Assembly (NCBI GenBank): GCA_028282865.1
Contig: JANQHA010000622.1
Location: 1 to 5,966, forward strand
DNA from: Oligoflexales bacterium
GTDB taxonomy: Bacteria; Bdellovibrionota_B; Oligoflexia; Oligoflexales; CACXFL01
Direction: 5' to 3'
Length of the DNA: 5,966 bases
The notes below the pieces were generated by a model that did not search any database, was not told the origin of the DNA, and was given only the letters and a program-made list of their open reading frames with translations. The position numbers were made by a program, and so were the translations under genes. Below, piece by piece: positions 1 to 5,742 of this stretch. Positions within the stretch are counted from its first letter, which is position 1. The number at the start of each line of letters is the position of its first letter.

Positions 1-399
1 GGTTGCCCCATCAGCTGCTGAACCAAAATGGGCTAAGACCTCTTTCATCAAAGCTCCAAAAGGTCGAGAATCACCCTTAGGAATCAACTTTTCTACAGCT
101 TCTCTCACCTCTTGCTCACTAGCTTTTTTGGGAAGGTAAGGCTCTACAATGCTTAATTCTTTCTCTATTTTTTGCTTCTGTTCTCCATCAGGATAGTCTT
201 TTAAGGATTTGGACAAACGTTTATGGTAAGTGCTAATCACTTTGACCGTCTCTTCATCAGGGAGCTCCTGACTCATACTAGTCGCGGCCTGTGCATATTT
301 AATCTCACTTAATAACATTCTTAATACGCTAATTTTATCTTTTTCTTTACTCTTCATCGCTGACTTCATATCAGTCGCAATTTTATCCTTCAGGCTCAT
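1..399 (-). CDS. yqeY: GatB/YqeY domain protein (C-terminal tip cut by window edge)
   Basis: Not boxed in by a stop at the window edge: 133 codons read from ATG at 399 down to position 1. The protein begins MSLKDKIATDMKSAMKSK and shows the YqeY family hallmarks in order: an amphipathic N-terminal helix, VLRMLLSEIKYA (about 25-36), a charged central helix, VEPYLPKKASEQEV (about 85-98) and FGALMKEVLAHFGSAADG (about 114-131). Family members are usually about 147-150 residues, so only about 15 residues lie outside the window. The domain resembles the C-terminal tail domain of the GatB subunit of tRNA-dependent amidotransferase, which contacts tRNA; the role of stand-alone YqeY proteins is not established and it is presumably cytoplasmic. 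A ribosome site (AAAGGA, about 408-413) sits 8-9 nt before the start. It is divergent from the protease gene at 490, with 90 nt between the two starts. The family call is firm; the function is open. Confidence 0.9.
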   Translation of the reverse strand, partial: MSLKDKIATDMKSAMKSKEKDKISVLRMLLSEIKYAQAATSMSQELPDEETVKVISTYHKRLSKSLKDYPDGEQKQKIEKELSIVEPYLPKKASEQEVREAVEKLIPKGDSRPFGALMKEVLAHFGSAADGAT

Positions 400-424
400 C
401 ACTTTGGTCCTTTTTGAAATTCCC

Positions 425-456
425 TTACTATCCAAAGTTAAACCAGGCTATAATAG
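425..456. promoter_or_regulatory. Divergent promoter region with near-symmetric -10 element
   Basis: A perfect TATAAT lies on the plus strand at 449-454, 35 nt before the protease start. A poor -35 candidate, TTACTA (425-430), lies 18 nt upstream of it. The -10 sits in GCTATAATAGC (447-457 approximately), whose two arms mirror each other around one base, so the minus strand also reads TATTAT (450-455) towards the YqeY-like gene. One short element could therefore start transcription in both directions. The plus-strand -10 is clear; the -35 and the minus-strand use are weak inference. Confidence 0.5.
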
Positions 457-489
457 CACCTTTACACCTATGATGCGAGATCAGGAATC

Positions 490-2310
490 ATGGTTGATAG
501 ATTCTATTCTAAAATAGTTATCCTAGGACTAATCTTTATAAGCAGCTCTGGGTGTGGCTTAGAAGCCGATTTCCTGAGCTCCCCTGTTAAGGGGATGAAA
601 ACAGTTATCAAGGCCTCAAAGCAGCTTATCGCCTCAGGCGAAGCGAGCAAACTTAGCTATATGGTGGCTTTTAGGTCAGAAGGTCCTTCAAAACGCGTGC
701 GTTTTTCAAGTTATTTGCAAGAATACCAAACACACTACCTCCCGCTCATCGGCCCGTTTGTAAGCGATTCTGGGGTTAGAGATATTCATTTTATAACCTC
801 AGTAAATCTCACTAACCCAGATACTAGCTTTCAGGAACCAGAAATTGAGATGCCCCGCAGTCTTAGGTTAAACTGGGACCAAAATTCAGCTCTTCCTCAG
901 ATTGCATCGATAGCTAGGGTAGATTTTCGCAGCGAGCAAGATGCGCACGAAACCCTTGATAGATGGGAAAAAGGTCAGCTTATTTGGTTTGCTGAGCCTA
1001 ATTATATCAGCAAGCCAAGTGGGCTTTGGGAAGACTACGCGACCGCTTACGCAGAACTAGGTAGTTGGTACGCCACGACCAAAATCAGCGAGGCTTACCA
1101 ACACTTAGAGGGTGTGGATGGTTCCACAGAAAACGAACCAATTATTGCAGTTATGGATAGTGGGGTCGATGTCAACAACGATGTCTTTCAAGGAACCAAC
1201 AGTAGTCGCATTTGGACTAATGACTCTCCAGGTAGCATTGGCTGTGGCAAGGATGACTTTCATGGTTGCAACACCACAAACCCTAGTAAGGGTGAACTAG
1301 GTAACGGAGACATCGCCCCATTTAACCTGTCATCATCTGGGAGCTGTCCAGTAGTAAACGGGGTGTGCCAGCGCGAGTGCTGCCACGGCACCCACGTTGC
1401 AGGAATTATTGCAGCACTGCCCGGTAAAATGGATAACACTGCTGGGTCCTGTCCAGTCTGCCGTATCATGGCACTTAGAATTGTCGGTAAATCTGATCTT
1501 ATTGGCGGTTCGAATGATGCAGGAACTATCTTGGACAGCTCTATTGCTGGTGCTCTAAAATATGTCGCCCTATTTAAGGGTGATTCAAGAGTTCGAATCA
1601 TCAACTCATCGTTTGGCAAGTTTCATAGATCTAGGGCGATATCAGTCCTGGTACGCGCACTGCGCAATACACCAAGTAATAACAAAGGTGCTATTATTAT
1701 CGGTGCCGCGGGAAATGAAGACTCTAGTCGCATGCAATTTCCAGCCGCATTTCCCGATGCGATTGCAGTTGCAAACCTAAATTCAGAAAACCAAAAACAC
1801 CCTTCATCTAATTTTGGCAGATGGGTGGACGTATCCGCTCCTGGCACACTAATTTATGGGCCGATACCTGGATCTTCGACTCCACAAACGAAAACAGGTA
1901 CTTCAATGGCAGCACCAGTAGTCGCAGGGATCGCCGGATTACTCATCGCAGCTGAGCCAAATATATCCGTAAGTGCCATACAAGACAGAATCGTTACAAG
2001 CTCTGACCCATCTATATACCAAGATGAGGTGAACACCGAATATTTAATCGACATACCTAAAGAAAATATATCGGTCCCACTCCTGGGCTCTGGAATGATA
2101 AATGCAGAAAATTTAGTTAACAGCACTACAACCGCTGGGCGACCAATCGTTTCTGCATCGGACCGCGTTAAGCCTGGATGTGGTGTTCTAGGAAAGATGT
2201 CGCACCATCACGGGAAGATAGTTACTGCGATTTTCTTAGGATTACCTCTAGCACTAATTATATTCACAAGCGTCGTTTTCAGGCGCGAAGAAAACTTCTT
2301 TAATCTATAG
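490..2310 (+). CDS. Exported subtilisin-like (S8 family) serine protease with C-terminal membrane anchor/sorting tail
   Basis: A 606-residue serine endopeptidase acting outside the cytoplasm. Residues 1-21 form a signal sequence (K8, then a hydrophobic stretch) ending SSSGC, with Cys22 as a possible lipidated residue; the -3 position is Ser instead of the usual Leu, so the lipobox is weak. Residues about 55-175 look like an inhibitor/propeptide domain ending WFAEPNYI. The catalytic domain follows: Asp223 in VMDSGVD, His299 in HGTHVAG, oxyanion Asn409 in GAAGNE and nucleophile Ser472 in GTSMAAP, all intact. The Asp-His interval (76 residues) is much longer than in subtilisin (32) and carries Cys252, 260, 286, 293, 297 and 298, followed by Cys321 and Cys324. 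The tail has PGCG (Cys564), a hydrophobic segment (about 577-597) and Arg598-Arg599. There is no in-frame start upstream before a stop at 454; the ribosome site is weak (AGGA at 483-486, only 3 nt from ATG). The substrate is unknown. The S8 family call is very secure; the lipoprotein call is not. Confidence 0.95.
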   Translation: MVDRFYSKIVILGLIFISSSGCGLEADFLSSPVKGMKTVIKASKQLIASGEASKLSYMVAFRSEGPSKRVRFSSYLQEYQTHYLPLIGPFVSDSGVRDIHFITSVNLTNPDTSFQEPEIEMPRSLRLNWDQNSALPQIASIARVDFRSEQDAHETLDRWEKGQLIWFAEPNYISKPSGLWEDYATAYAELGSWYATTKISEAYQHLEGVDGSTENEPIIAVMDSGVDVNNDVFQGTNSSRIWTNDSPGSIGCGKDDFHGCNTTNPSKGELGNGDIAPFNLSSSGSCPVVNGVCQRECCHGTHVAGIIAALPGKMDNTAGSCPVCRIMALRIVGKSDLIGGSNDAGTILDSSIAGALKYVALFKGDSRVRIINSSFGKFHRSRAISVLVRALRNTPSNNKGAIIIGAAGNEDSSRMQFPAAFPDAIAVANLNSENQKHPSSNFGRWVDVSAPGTLIYGPIPGSSTPQTKTGTSMAAPVVAGIAGLLIAAEPNISVSAIQDRIVTSSDPSIYQDEVNTEYLIDIPKENISVPLLGSGMINAENLVNSTTTAGRPIVSASDRVKPGCGVLGKMSHHHGKIVTAIFLGLPLALIIFTSVVFRREENFFNL

Positions 2311-2335
2311 AATATCATCACCGCTCTATAAATAA

Positions 2336-2372
2336 ACTCACCATATGTCTTAATAAGTTCCATAAGGTGAGT
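2336..2372. repeat. Inverted repeat / hairpin downstream of the protease gene
   Basis: ACTCACC (2336-2342) pairs with GGTGAGT (2366-2372). After one A-A mismatch the stem continues TATG (2344-2347) with CATA (2361-2364), leaving a 13-nt loop. It lies 25 nt after the protease stop. A run of five T (2387-2391) follows only after about 14 nt, so it is a poor fit to an intrinsic terminator. It may protect the 3' end of the protease mRNA or be a secondary terminator. Confidence 0.45.
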
Positions 2373-2426
2373 ATCGGTTAACGGAATTTTTCTATAGACT
2401 TAAGACTCTACAACTCGCGGTAAATA

Positions 2427-2452
2427 TCTATCTACGAAAAATCGTAGATAGA
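2427..2452. terminator. Probable bidirectional terminator between convergent genes
   Basis: A perfect 11-bp stem, TCTATCTACGA (2427-2437) with TCGTAGATAGA (2442-2452), closes a 4-nt AAAA loop. It lies 116 nt after the protease stop (plus strand) and 18 nt after the stop of the minus-strand exported-protein gene at 2471. Both flanks are AT-rich (plus side ATTAAAGTTTCTTTCT; minus side TATTTA) without a long uninterrupted T-run. Placement between convergent genes argues for termination in both directions; the weak U-tracts lower confidence. Confidence 0.65.
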
Positions 2453-2470
2453 ATTAAAGTTTCTTTCTAT

Positions 2471-3406
2471 TTATCTACCAAAATAACTTGGAAATTTTTT
2501 GCACCGATGAAAACCATTTAGAACCTTTCCACCACCGTCGGAATAGTGGACAAAAGCAGCAACTGGTTTATAACTTTCATCATGATGAAGAGTGATTTCG
2601 ATGTTCGCCCAGTCTTTTGCATTAAACTCTATATTTGCCGGGCCAAATTCAGACATCTTAAAAAGATTAACCTTGTCCTTACTTCGCTTCAGATCGGTAG
2701 ACTTCTCATAAACCCCAACCTTCTCTTTCCACGCATTACGACTCAACACGTCATCATCCCAAACAACCCTAAGAGACTTAATATCAACCACCCCTAGAGC
2801 TCTATCGACGTAATAGGTGATCTCCATTGACTCAACCACTCCAAATTCTGTAGCGCGCTCACACTTTTGAGTCTTAACCTTCGCTTCACTTACATCTGGG
2901 ACCGCATGGACCGTGTTTAGCCCTTCTGGAAAATATTGATGCCTCATATAAAGCAAAGACTTACCCTGGTATATTTTTGAAGAAATTTCGTAAGAGTTCT
3001 CCTTACTATAATCGTTGGTGTTCCATAAGATATAACGTAGTAACTCGTGAAAAACCATTTGGTGTGGAGCATATTTACGACGAATGAAAGTCCATTTTTT
3101 ATCATCTAGTACGTAACGAAATGGTTTATTGTTTTTATCGATCTCAAGCTTAGCATGGGCAATCTCGCCTCGACGATCGTAGAGTGGCCCTGGCCGCAAG
3201 ACAACATCTAGCTTTAGCGCCTCTTCATAACGCTTCAACTGAGCATCATTGAGAATCGTCCCTCGCACCTTGTCGATTTTAAGAACCTCGAGTTGTTCCC
3301 GACCGATGAGATTAAATTCCATGGCCGTAAAGTTACCGCCATTTCTAGTTTCTTCAGCCATTAGCAATGGACCTGCCATACATAAAACAAAAATCAACTT
3401 TTTCAT
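2471..3406 (-). CDS. Exported protein of unknown function with HE motif, downstream of a TIGR02147-type regulator
   Basis: A 311-residue protein I cannot name. Residues 1-17 are a typical signal peptide (MKK, hydrophobic core, cleavage probably after LLMA17), so it should reach the periplasm or beyond. The mature protein begins EETRNGGN; an Asn-Gly-Gly start just after the signal peptide is something I recall from exported proteins of Bdellovibrio-like bacteria. The N-terminal half is helical and charged and holds MVFHELLRY (117-125), with adjacent His120-Glu121; the complete HExxH zinc-protease motif is absent (the second His position is Tyr125 or nearby), so protease activity is not claimed. 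The C-terminal half looks beta-rich, with Cys182 and Cys302 available for one disulfide bridge. The start is 9 nt after the regulator stop and the ribosome site AGGGGA overlaps that stop, so the two genes are very likely co-transcribed and translationally coupled. Confidence 0.85.
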   Translation of the reverse strand: MKKLIFVLCMAGPLLMAEETRNGGNFTAMEFNLIGREQLEVLKIDKVRGTILNDAQLKRYEEALKLDVVLRPGPLYDRRGEIAHAKLEIDKNNKPFRYVLDDKKWTFIRRKYAPHQMVFHELLRYILWNTNDYSKENSYEISSKIYQGKSLLYMRHQYFPEGLNTVHAVPDVSEAKVKTQKCERATEFGVVESMEITYYVDRALGVVDIKSLRVVWDDDVLSRNAWKEKVGVYEKSTDLKRSKDKVNLFKMSEFGPANIEFNAKDWANIEITLHHDESYKPVAAFVHYSDGGGKVLNGFHRCKKFPSYFGR

Positions 3407-3410
3407 ACTA

Positions 3411-3416
3411 TCCCCT
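3411..3416 (-). promoter_or_regulatory. Ribosome binding site overlapping the upstream stop codon
   Basis: On the minus strand the regulator's TAA stop (3416-3418) runs straight into AGGGGA, followed by 4 nt and the ATG of the 311-residue exported protein at 3406. This overlap fixes the start of the exported protein and suggests coupled translation of the two genes. Confidence 0.75.
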
Positions 3417-4192
3417 TAGTGATTCGATTTAAAAACGTTCTCTAACGAAAAAAACTGCATCGCTATGACGTAAGCTTTTTTCGCACTTTTCCGACGAAAG
3501 GTGTGCACAAACCGACGACGAAATTTTTCTATCATTAATCTTGCTTCCTCCATATCTTCTGGATCGAAAGCGAGACAGTGAGAGCTAATGTCTCTTTTAT
3601 TAAGATCTTCATGAATAAGAGCATCTTGAGCTTTTGTAAGAATCTGTAAGTGAAACTGTTTGATGGCAGACGAAGGAATGTCGTTAGTGGTTGTCACCGT
3701 CTTGCCGGTTTTTCTAAAACCAGTGCCTTCGCATTCGATCAAAGACAATTTTTCTAGACGCTGAAAGGCCTCGTCAGCAACTTTCTCTGAGATCCCTAAT
3801 CTAGTCGATATCCATTTAGGGCTCGCCACATTATCCCGTAAATCAGCTAAGCTTAGGATAGCAAAGTGGTACCATTCGGAGATGAGCTTAAACTCATCGA
3901 CAGCAAGAAGCTGGTAGGACTCGCTGTCGACCGTCATCTGGTCAGCATCAGGACATTGCTTCACTAAATGACCAAGAATTCGATTGCGTATATCCATGGG
4001 AAGCCCGAGACTGTCTGAAATCCTGTGAATCATTTTTGCAGTAATAGGACGCTTTCCAGAAATAATCTGGCTAAGACTGGTATGAGAAATATTTAGCTGT
4101 CTAGCCAATGACCGCAGAGAGTATGCAGGGTTTTTAAGTTTCCTTGATACAAGCTCGTCGAGAAGATAAGTTTTGAGACTTTCGTCTGACAT
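3416..4192 (-). CDS. TIGR02147 / DUF4423-type transcriptional regulator (first copy)
   Basis: A 258-residue cytoplasmic DNA-binding protein. Residues about 24-55 form a Cro/C1-type helix-turn-helix (SLRSLARQLNISHTSLSQII, then SGKRPIT), and residues about 103-165 carry the DUF4423 signature: SEWYHFAILSL (105-115), PKWISTRLGIS (125-135) and an ERLEKL-like helix, i.e. a second winged-helix-like unit. The C-terminal part (about 175-250) includes the helix EEARLMIEKFRRRF (215-228) and the strand YVIAMQFFSL (241-250), a variant of the usual family ending. The family is known as putative regulators; the ligand is unknown. The ribosome site GGGAG (4204-4208) lies 11 nt before the ATG, rather far. The gene has its own promoter and a large inverted repeat just upstream, and leads an operon with the exported protein at 2471-3406. 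It is a clear paralogue of the regulator at 4872-5651. The family call is strong; the regulated genes are inferred. Confidence 0.92.
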   Translation of the reverse strand: MSDESLKTYLLDELVSRKLKNPAYSLRSLARQLNISHTSLSQIISGKRPITAKMIHRISDSLGLPMDIRNRILGHLVKQCPDADQMTVDSESYQLLAVDEFKLISEWYHFAILSLADLRDNVASPKWISTRLGISEKVADEAFQRLEKLSLIECEGTGFRKTGKTVTTTNDIPSSAIKQFHLQILTKAQDALIHEDLNKRDISSHCLAFDPEDMEEARLMIEKFRRRFVHTFRRKSAKKAYVIAMQFFSLENVFKSNH

Positions 4193-4224
4193 CTATATTG
4201 GCACTCCCACCTGAAGTTGAGAGG

Positions 4225-4253
4225 CTTATATCGACGATTACAATAAGACGCAA
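4225..4253 (-). promoter_or_regulatory. Promoter of the first regulator/exported-protein operon
   Basis: On the minus strand TTGCGT (-35, 4248-4253) is separated by exactly 17 nt from TATAAG (-10, 4225-4230). Transcription would start near 4218, giving an untranslated leader of about 25 nt that contains the ribosome site at 4204-4208. The -10 matches the sigma-70 consensus at 5 of 6 positions and the -35 at 3 of 6, which fits a promoter needing an activator bound just upstream. Confidence 0.6.
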
Positions 4254-4259
4254 TGGTTT

Positions 4260-4291
4260 TTGAACCAAAGTGGTTCAAACGTTGAACCACT
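4260..4291. promoter_or_regulatory. Triple half-site operator upstream of the first regulator
   Basis: Three alternating half-sites are visible on the plus strand: TTGAACCA (4260-4267), TGGTTCAA (4271-4278), TTGAACCA (4282-4289). Each is separated by 3 nt, so they repeat every 11 bp, about one helical turn. The outer pair forms a perfect 10-bp inverted repeat, AGTGGTTCAA (4269-4278) with TTGAACCACT (4282-4291). Neither strand has a T-run after it, so it is not a terminator. It begins 6 nt upstream of the -35 box, roughly -42 to -73, a position typical of an activator site. The natural candidate binder is the adjacent TIGR02147-type regulator (autoregulation); this is inference. Confidence 0.75.
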
Positions 4292-4321
4292 CTGATAAAA
4301 TTTAGTGTAAAGCTATTAATA

Positions 4322-4696
4322 TTAATTAGTTAAAGACGAGTCAGTCATCAACTCAATACTGGTAGATTGCCAGAAGCCTTGAGGAGTAGGCGCTCGGCCA
4401 TTCATATGAAGGTACTTAAGCCGTACAGTCTGATTAGGCTGAAGAACGGAAAAGTTCTCTATTTCAAACACAAAGTGCCTTCCTATATAACCCTGGCAAT
4501 CGGTATGACCACCTAAATCAATCGCTGACTTAACAGCTACTACAGCAGTTGGTTTCCCATTCTCAACACTTGTATTAAGCTTGTATAAATTGGTAGCTGC
4601 AACCACATCAACTTCAAACTCACACTCGTCATAGAACGAAGCAAAAGCCGATGAACTTAGTAGTAACGAAGAAACTAGAAAAAAAATGCGAATCAT
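4322..4696 (-). CDS. Small exported protein of unknown function
   Basis: A 124-residue protein. An in-frame ATG exists 15 codons earlier (4741), but the start at 4696 is preferred because a strong TAAGGAG ribosome site (4704-4710) stands 7 nt before it and because the protein then begins with a proper signal peptide: MIR, a hydrophobic core and cleavage probably after AFA19. The mature part (about 105 residues) begins SFYDECEFEV and appears largely beta-stranded. It has exactly two cysteines, Cys25 and Cys67 (in GGHTDCQGY), suggesting one disulfide in an oxidising compartment. The middle reads VVAVKSAIDLGGH and the end RLKYLHMNG then a short Ser/Thr-rich tail. I do not recognise a named domain. 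It lies 175 nt downstream of the second TIGR02147-type regulator on the same strand, mirroring the other regulator/exported-protein pair, but with enough space for its own promoter. No convincing terminator follows it before the next promoter region at 4225-4291. Confidence 0.85.
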   Translation of the reverse strand: MIRIFFLVSSLLLSSSAFASFYDECEFEVDVVAATNLYKLNTSVENGKPTAVVAVKSAIDLGGHTDCQGYIGRHFVFEIENFSVLQPNQTVRLKYLHMNGRAPTPQGFWQSTSIELMTDSSLTN

Positions 4697-4703
4697 TTGA
4701 AAA

Positions 4704-4710
4704 CTCCTTA
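4704..4710 (-). promoter_or_regulatory. Ribosome binding site that decides the start of the 124-residue exported protein
   Basis: TAAGGAG on the minus strand, 7 nt before the ATG at 4696. It lies inside the longer open frame that would begin at 4741, so it argues strongly for the shorter protein. Confidence 0.85.
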
Positions 4711-4764
4711 TTAAATAATAAATTAACTCTGGAGCTATCATGCCAAAACAATGCAGTCGTACAA

Positions 4765-4816
4765 ATTATATATATTTCTTAGCTATAATTATAAATACTG
4801 ATGACCTTTTCGAAGG
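4765..4816 (-). promoter_or_regulatory. AT-rich candidate promoter of the small exported protein
   Basis: Two perfect TATAAT boxes occur on the minus strand (4788-4793 and 4765-4770) upstream of the start at 4696. The only -35 candidate is TTCGAA (about 4809-4814), 15 nt before the first box, which is weak. The region is very AT-rich, so chance TATAAT matches are likely. It shows the gene could be transcribed separately from the regulator upstream. Confidence 0.35.
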
Positions 4817-4871
4817 TATGTGTTTAAGGAAAGCATCATATTTATAGTCTGCAGAAGGAAAAATAATAACT

Positions 4872-5651
4872 CTATCTCTCGGTCACAGGGTAAAAAGCTA
4901 TGCCAAGCTGATAGACATGATCAAATGACCCATCTTGGTCTACTACTTTGGAAGCAAACTCTTTCCTAAATTGATCAATAAGATCTATTGCAGTATCAAT
5001 ATTACTTGAATCAAAGGCCATAATTACCGAGCGATTACAACGCTGAGCTAGTGGAATATCGTCGACTGCCAACTTGCCCATTTCCAAAACTTGTTTCTGA
5101 AGCTTTTTCAAAGCAACATGCGTGTAGTCATCCATCGGTAGGTGTTCATTGTCCTGAGATAAAACCCGCCATTCGCCCTCATGACTTAGGTCAATTAGTC
5201 CGACACGTTCTAGTCTTTCTAGAGCATCTCGAACTTGCGTAGTCTTAATCCCGAGAACCTTTGCAGCCCATTTAATGTCGGGTTTAAAGCTCTTTAATCT
5301 AGGTAGCTCTAGAAGGACATGATGATACCAGTCTGATATAACGCTAAATGTGTCAAAGGTGAGCTGATGAAGTTTTTTCAACTCCCGTACCGGCTGCTTG
5401 GCTGACGTAGTGTTTTGCTCCCAAGGCTTTTTAAATTGTGTTACCTCTTCTGGCCCAAGGCCTAATTTGCTACATAGGTTTTCAAAGGTTTTCTGAGAAA
5501 TCTTTCTTTTATTGCGCAAAATTTGAGAAAGAGTCGAATGATCTATATCTAAAGACCTAGCAAATGCTCGAAGTGAATATGCAGAATTATGATCACATCG
5601 GCGCAGCAATTCCTGCTGTAAATATTGTCTAAAATCAGTCTGCTCGCTCAT
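4872..5651 (-). CDS. TIGR02147 / DUF4423-type transcriptional regulator (second copy)
   Basis: A 259-residue protein in the same family and of nearly the same length as the 258-residue regulator at 3416-4192. The Cro/C1-type helix-turn-helix covers about 25-56 (SLRAFARSLDIDHSTLSQIL, then RNKRKIS). DUF4423 features follow: SDWYHHVLLELPRL (106-119), IKWAAKVLGIKTTQV (126-140), RDALERLERVGLIDL (141-155), a C-terminal helix IDLIDQFRKEF (222-232) and the family-typical ending VYQLGIAFYPVTER (246-259). The open frame extends upstream to 5729, but the start at 5651 is chosen because the extension would cover the promoter at 5677-5704 and because MSEQTDFRQYL aligns with the start of the paralogue. The ribosome site GAGAG (5657-5661) is modest, 5 nt from ATG. 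The recognition-helix region (DHSTLSQILRNKR) differs from the paralogue (SHTSLSQIISGKR), which fits its differing operator. The ligand and targets are unknown. Confidence 0.92.
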   Translation of the reverse strand: MSEQTDFRQYLQQELLRRCDHNSAYSLRAFARSLDIDHSTLSQILRNKRKISQKTFENLCSKLGLGPEEVTQFKKPWEQNTTSAKQPVRELKKLHQLTFDTFSVISDWYHHVLLELPRLKSFKPDIKWAAKVLGIKTTQVRDALERLERVGLIDLSHEGEWRVLSQDNEHLPMDDYTHVALKKLQKQVLEMGKLAVDDIPLAQRCNRSVIMAFDSSNIDTAIDLIDQFRKEFASKVVDQDGSFDHVYQLGIAFYPVTER

Positions 5652-5676
5652 CGCATCTCTCGCAAATAGTACGAGG

Positions 5677-5704
5677 ATTATATGCTGAGAATCTGAACTT
5701 ACAA
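5677..5704 (-). promoter_or_regulatory. Promoter of the second regulator
   Basis: A perfect TATAAT (-10, 5677-5682) lies 16 nt downstream of TTGTAA (-35, 5699-5704; 4 of 6 consensus positions). Transcription would begin near 5670, leaving a leader of about 20 nt with the ribosome site at 5657-5661. This promoter is one reason to place the regulator's start at 5651. Confidence 0.65.
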
Positions 5705-5710
5705 GATCTT

Positions 5711-5742
5711 CTGCCCCCAAATGGGGCAAGCAAAATTCCCCA
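5711..5742. promoter_or_regulatory. Operator upstream of the second regulator, related to that of the first
   Basis: On the plus strand CTGCCCCC (5711-5718), AAA, TGGGGCAA (5722-5729) form an inverted repeat with core TGCCCC / GGGGCA, and a looser third half-site ATTCCCCA (5735-5742) follows after 5 nt. It begins 6 nt upstream of the -35 box, exactly as the operator at 4260-4291 does. The first 19 bp match that operator at 12 positions, and the main differences are a symmetric AA/TT to CC/GG change in the middle of each half-site. Confidence 0.65.

Noticed and set aside
438..445. TTAAACCA, one base from the TTGAACCA half-site, upstream of the protease
   Set aside because: It is a single half-site without an inverted partner at 3-nt spacing; one 7-of-8 match is expected by chance in a window of this size.
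470..517. 15-codon reading frame (two ATGs at 470 and 473) overlapping the protease start
   Set aside because: There is no ribosome site before it and the leader would be only about 10 nt; most likely chance.
581..594. CCCC-TGTTAA-GGGG inverted repeat inside the protease gene
   Set aside because: It is only 4 bp per arm, inside coding sequence and not near any gene boundary; expected by chance.
4315..4326. AT-only palindrome ATTAATATTAAT at the stop of the small exported protein
   Set aside because: Pure A/T composition in an AT-rich spacer, no T-run and no sign of function.
4697..4741. N-terminal extension of the small exported protein from an ATG at 4741
   Set aside because: A strong TAAGGAG site lies inside it 7 nt before the ATG at 4696, and only the shorter form starts with a normal signal peptide.
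4804..4817. ACCTT-TTCG-AAGGT hairpin as terminator of the second regulator
   Set aside because: The stem is only 5 bp and no T-run follows on the minus strand; it also overlaps a candidate promoter.
5652..5729. N-terminal extension of the second regulator from an ATG at 5729
   Set aside because: It would contain the promoter (-10 at 5677-5682, -35 at 5699-5704), and the paralogue and family begin at a position equivalent to the ATG at 5651.
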